A stretch of 64,000 nt of DNA from Dyadobacter jejuensis (lineage in GTDB: Bacteria; Bacteroidota; Bacteroidia; Cytophagales; Spirosomataceae). Shown here in pieces: positions 63,807-64,000 of this stretch (position 1 is the stretch's first letter; every line of letters begins with the position of its first letter). A program made the translations under genes and the position numbers. The stretch spans positions 248,001 through 312,000 of the forward strand of contig NZ_QGDT01000003.1 of the NCBI RefSeq assembly GCF_003149085.1, in the 5' to 3' direction. Under the pieces are notes generated by a model. It made no database searches and was not told the origin of the DNA. It saw only the letters and a program-made list of their open reading frames with translations.

Positions 63807-64000
63807 TCATTTTTCAGCGCCATTATATAGCTTTTCATTTTTTACCAGAAGCTCTCGGGTCCAATGGATATCTTTTAAAAAAGGAGTCTGACGGATAGGA
63901 CAGTTTTCTACTCTACAGAATCCACAACATTGTGGCAGACAAGGGTCAGCATGTACAAATACCTCCGTTTCCGCGACATTGGCTTCTTTTAAGATGTTTT
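63807..64000 (-). CDS. C-terminus of a probable cation transporter, cut by the window edge
   Basis: The last 63 codons of a gene whose start is beyond the right edge. The translated end holds six Cys in a short stretch (HADPCLPQCCGFC, then ENCPIR), with PFLKDIHWT and NEKLYNGAEK. I recall this Cys-rich tail from cation diffusion facilitator (CDF) transporters of Bacteroidota, where it follows the cytoplasmic domain and may bind metal. The identification is from memory of the tail only. It lies 73 bases upstream of the TIM-barrel isomerase. Confidence 0.5.
   Translation of the reverse strand, partial: NILKEANVAETEVFVHADPCLPQCCGFCRVENCPIRQTPFLKDIHWTRELLVKNEKLYNGAEK

Overview
The window looks like a chromosomal segment of a Bacteroidota bacterium, most likely a gliding member of the Cytophagales. 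Four kinds of evidence support this. Genes lack strong Shine-Dalgarno sites, and several are preceded by the Bacteroidota promoter pattern (TTG, about 19-22 bp, then TAnnTTTG). There is a gldC gliding gene, a long Bacteroidota/Chlamydia-type IspG, and a type III glutamine synthetase. Several small families typical of the phylum are present (DUF4197, DUF4159, a DUF6728-like protein). No rRNA, tRNA, CRISPR array, insertion sequence, integrase or phage gene was seen, so the window reads as core genome with a few accessory clusters.

Layout. 1-4.8 kb (minus): a CHASE3-HAMP-GAF hybrid histidine kinase, cut by the window edge, and a REC-PAS-kinase. 5-10.7 kb (minus): a secreted orphan protein, an RlmL-like rRNA methylase, and a hexuronate-type MFS transporter with a PVC-type dehydrogenase/cytochrome c. 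11.3 kb (plus): a solitary Anbu-type proteasome-like protease, converging on a probable three-gene operon (TPR histidine kinase, methyltransferase, RND/MMPL exporter; 17.6-12.1 kb). 17.8-19.9 kb: pdxA-yicC, diverging from a D-2-hydroxyacid dehydrogenase. 20.9-24.1 kb (minus): trpS-PAP2-prs-rplY. 24.3-29.1 kb (plus): DUF2461, dnaE, trxA. 29.2-33.8 kb (minus): aldose epimerase-like protein, class III aminotransferase, ATP-grasp ligase and LuxC-like acyl-CoA reductase, diverging from a two-cluster ferredoxin.

34.6-44.4 kb is a nitrogen-assimilation neighbourhood: porin, amtB (no glnK beside it), glnN (GSIII), an unrecognised acidic protein, and a convergent GSII gene. mtaB and an LtaS-like sulfatase-fold gene lie between. 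44.8-47.0 kb (plus): rsmE, DUF4159, fatty-acid desaturase. 52.6-47.4 kb (minus): a tightly packed operon of cinA, an E2 acyltransferase, a 5'-nucleotidase and an OmpR-type two-component pair. 52.7-53.9 kb (plus): DUF4197 and gldC. 56.6-54.0 kb (minus): ispG followed by two overlapping small genes. 60.4-56.7 kb (minus): GH109 glycosidase, sugar MFS transporter and GHMP kinase, a plausible GalNAc-use module. 60.7-61.8 kb (plus): a PTPS-I type pterin synthase and folE. 62-64 kb (minus): an LEA-like lipoprotein, a TIM-barrel isomerase and the Cys-rich C-terminus of a probable cation transporter.

Nearly every convergent or operon end carries a long perfect hairpin, several with U-tracts on one or both strands. 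I found no clearly undescribed multi-gene system. The best leads are the acidic protein behind GSIII, the E2/nucleotidase/two-component operon, the putative GalNAc module, the orphan Anbu and the PTPS-I/FolE pair.
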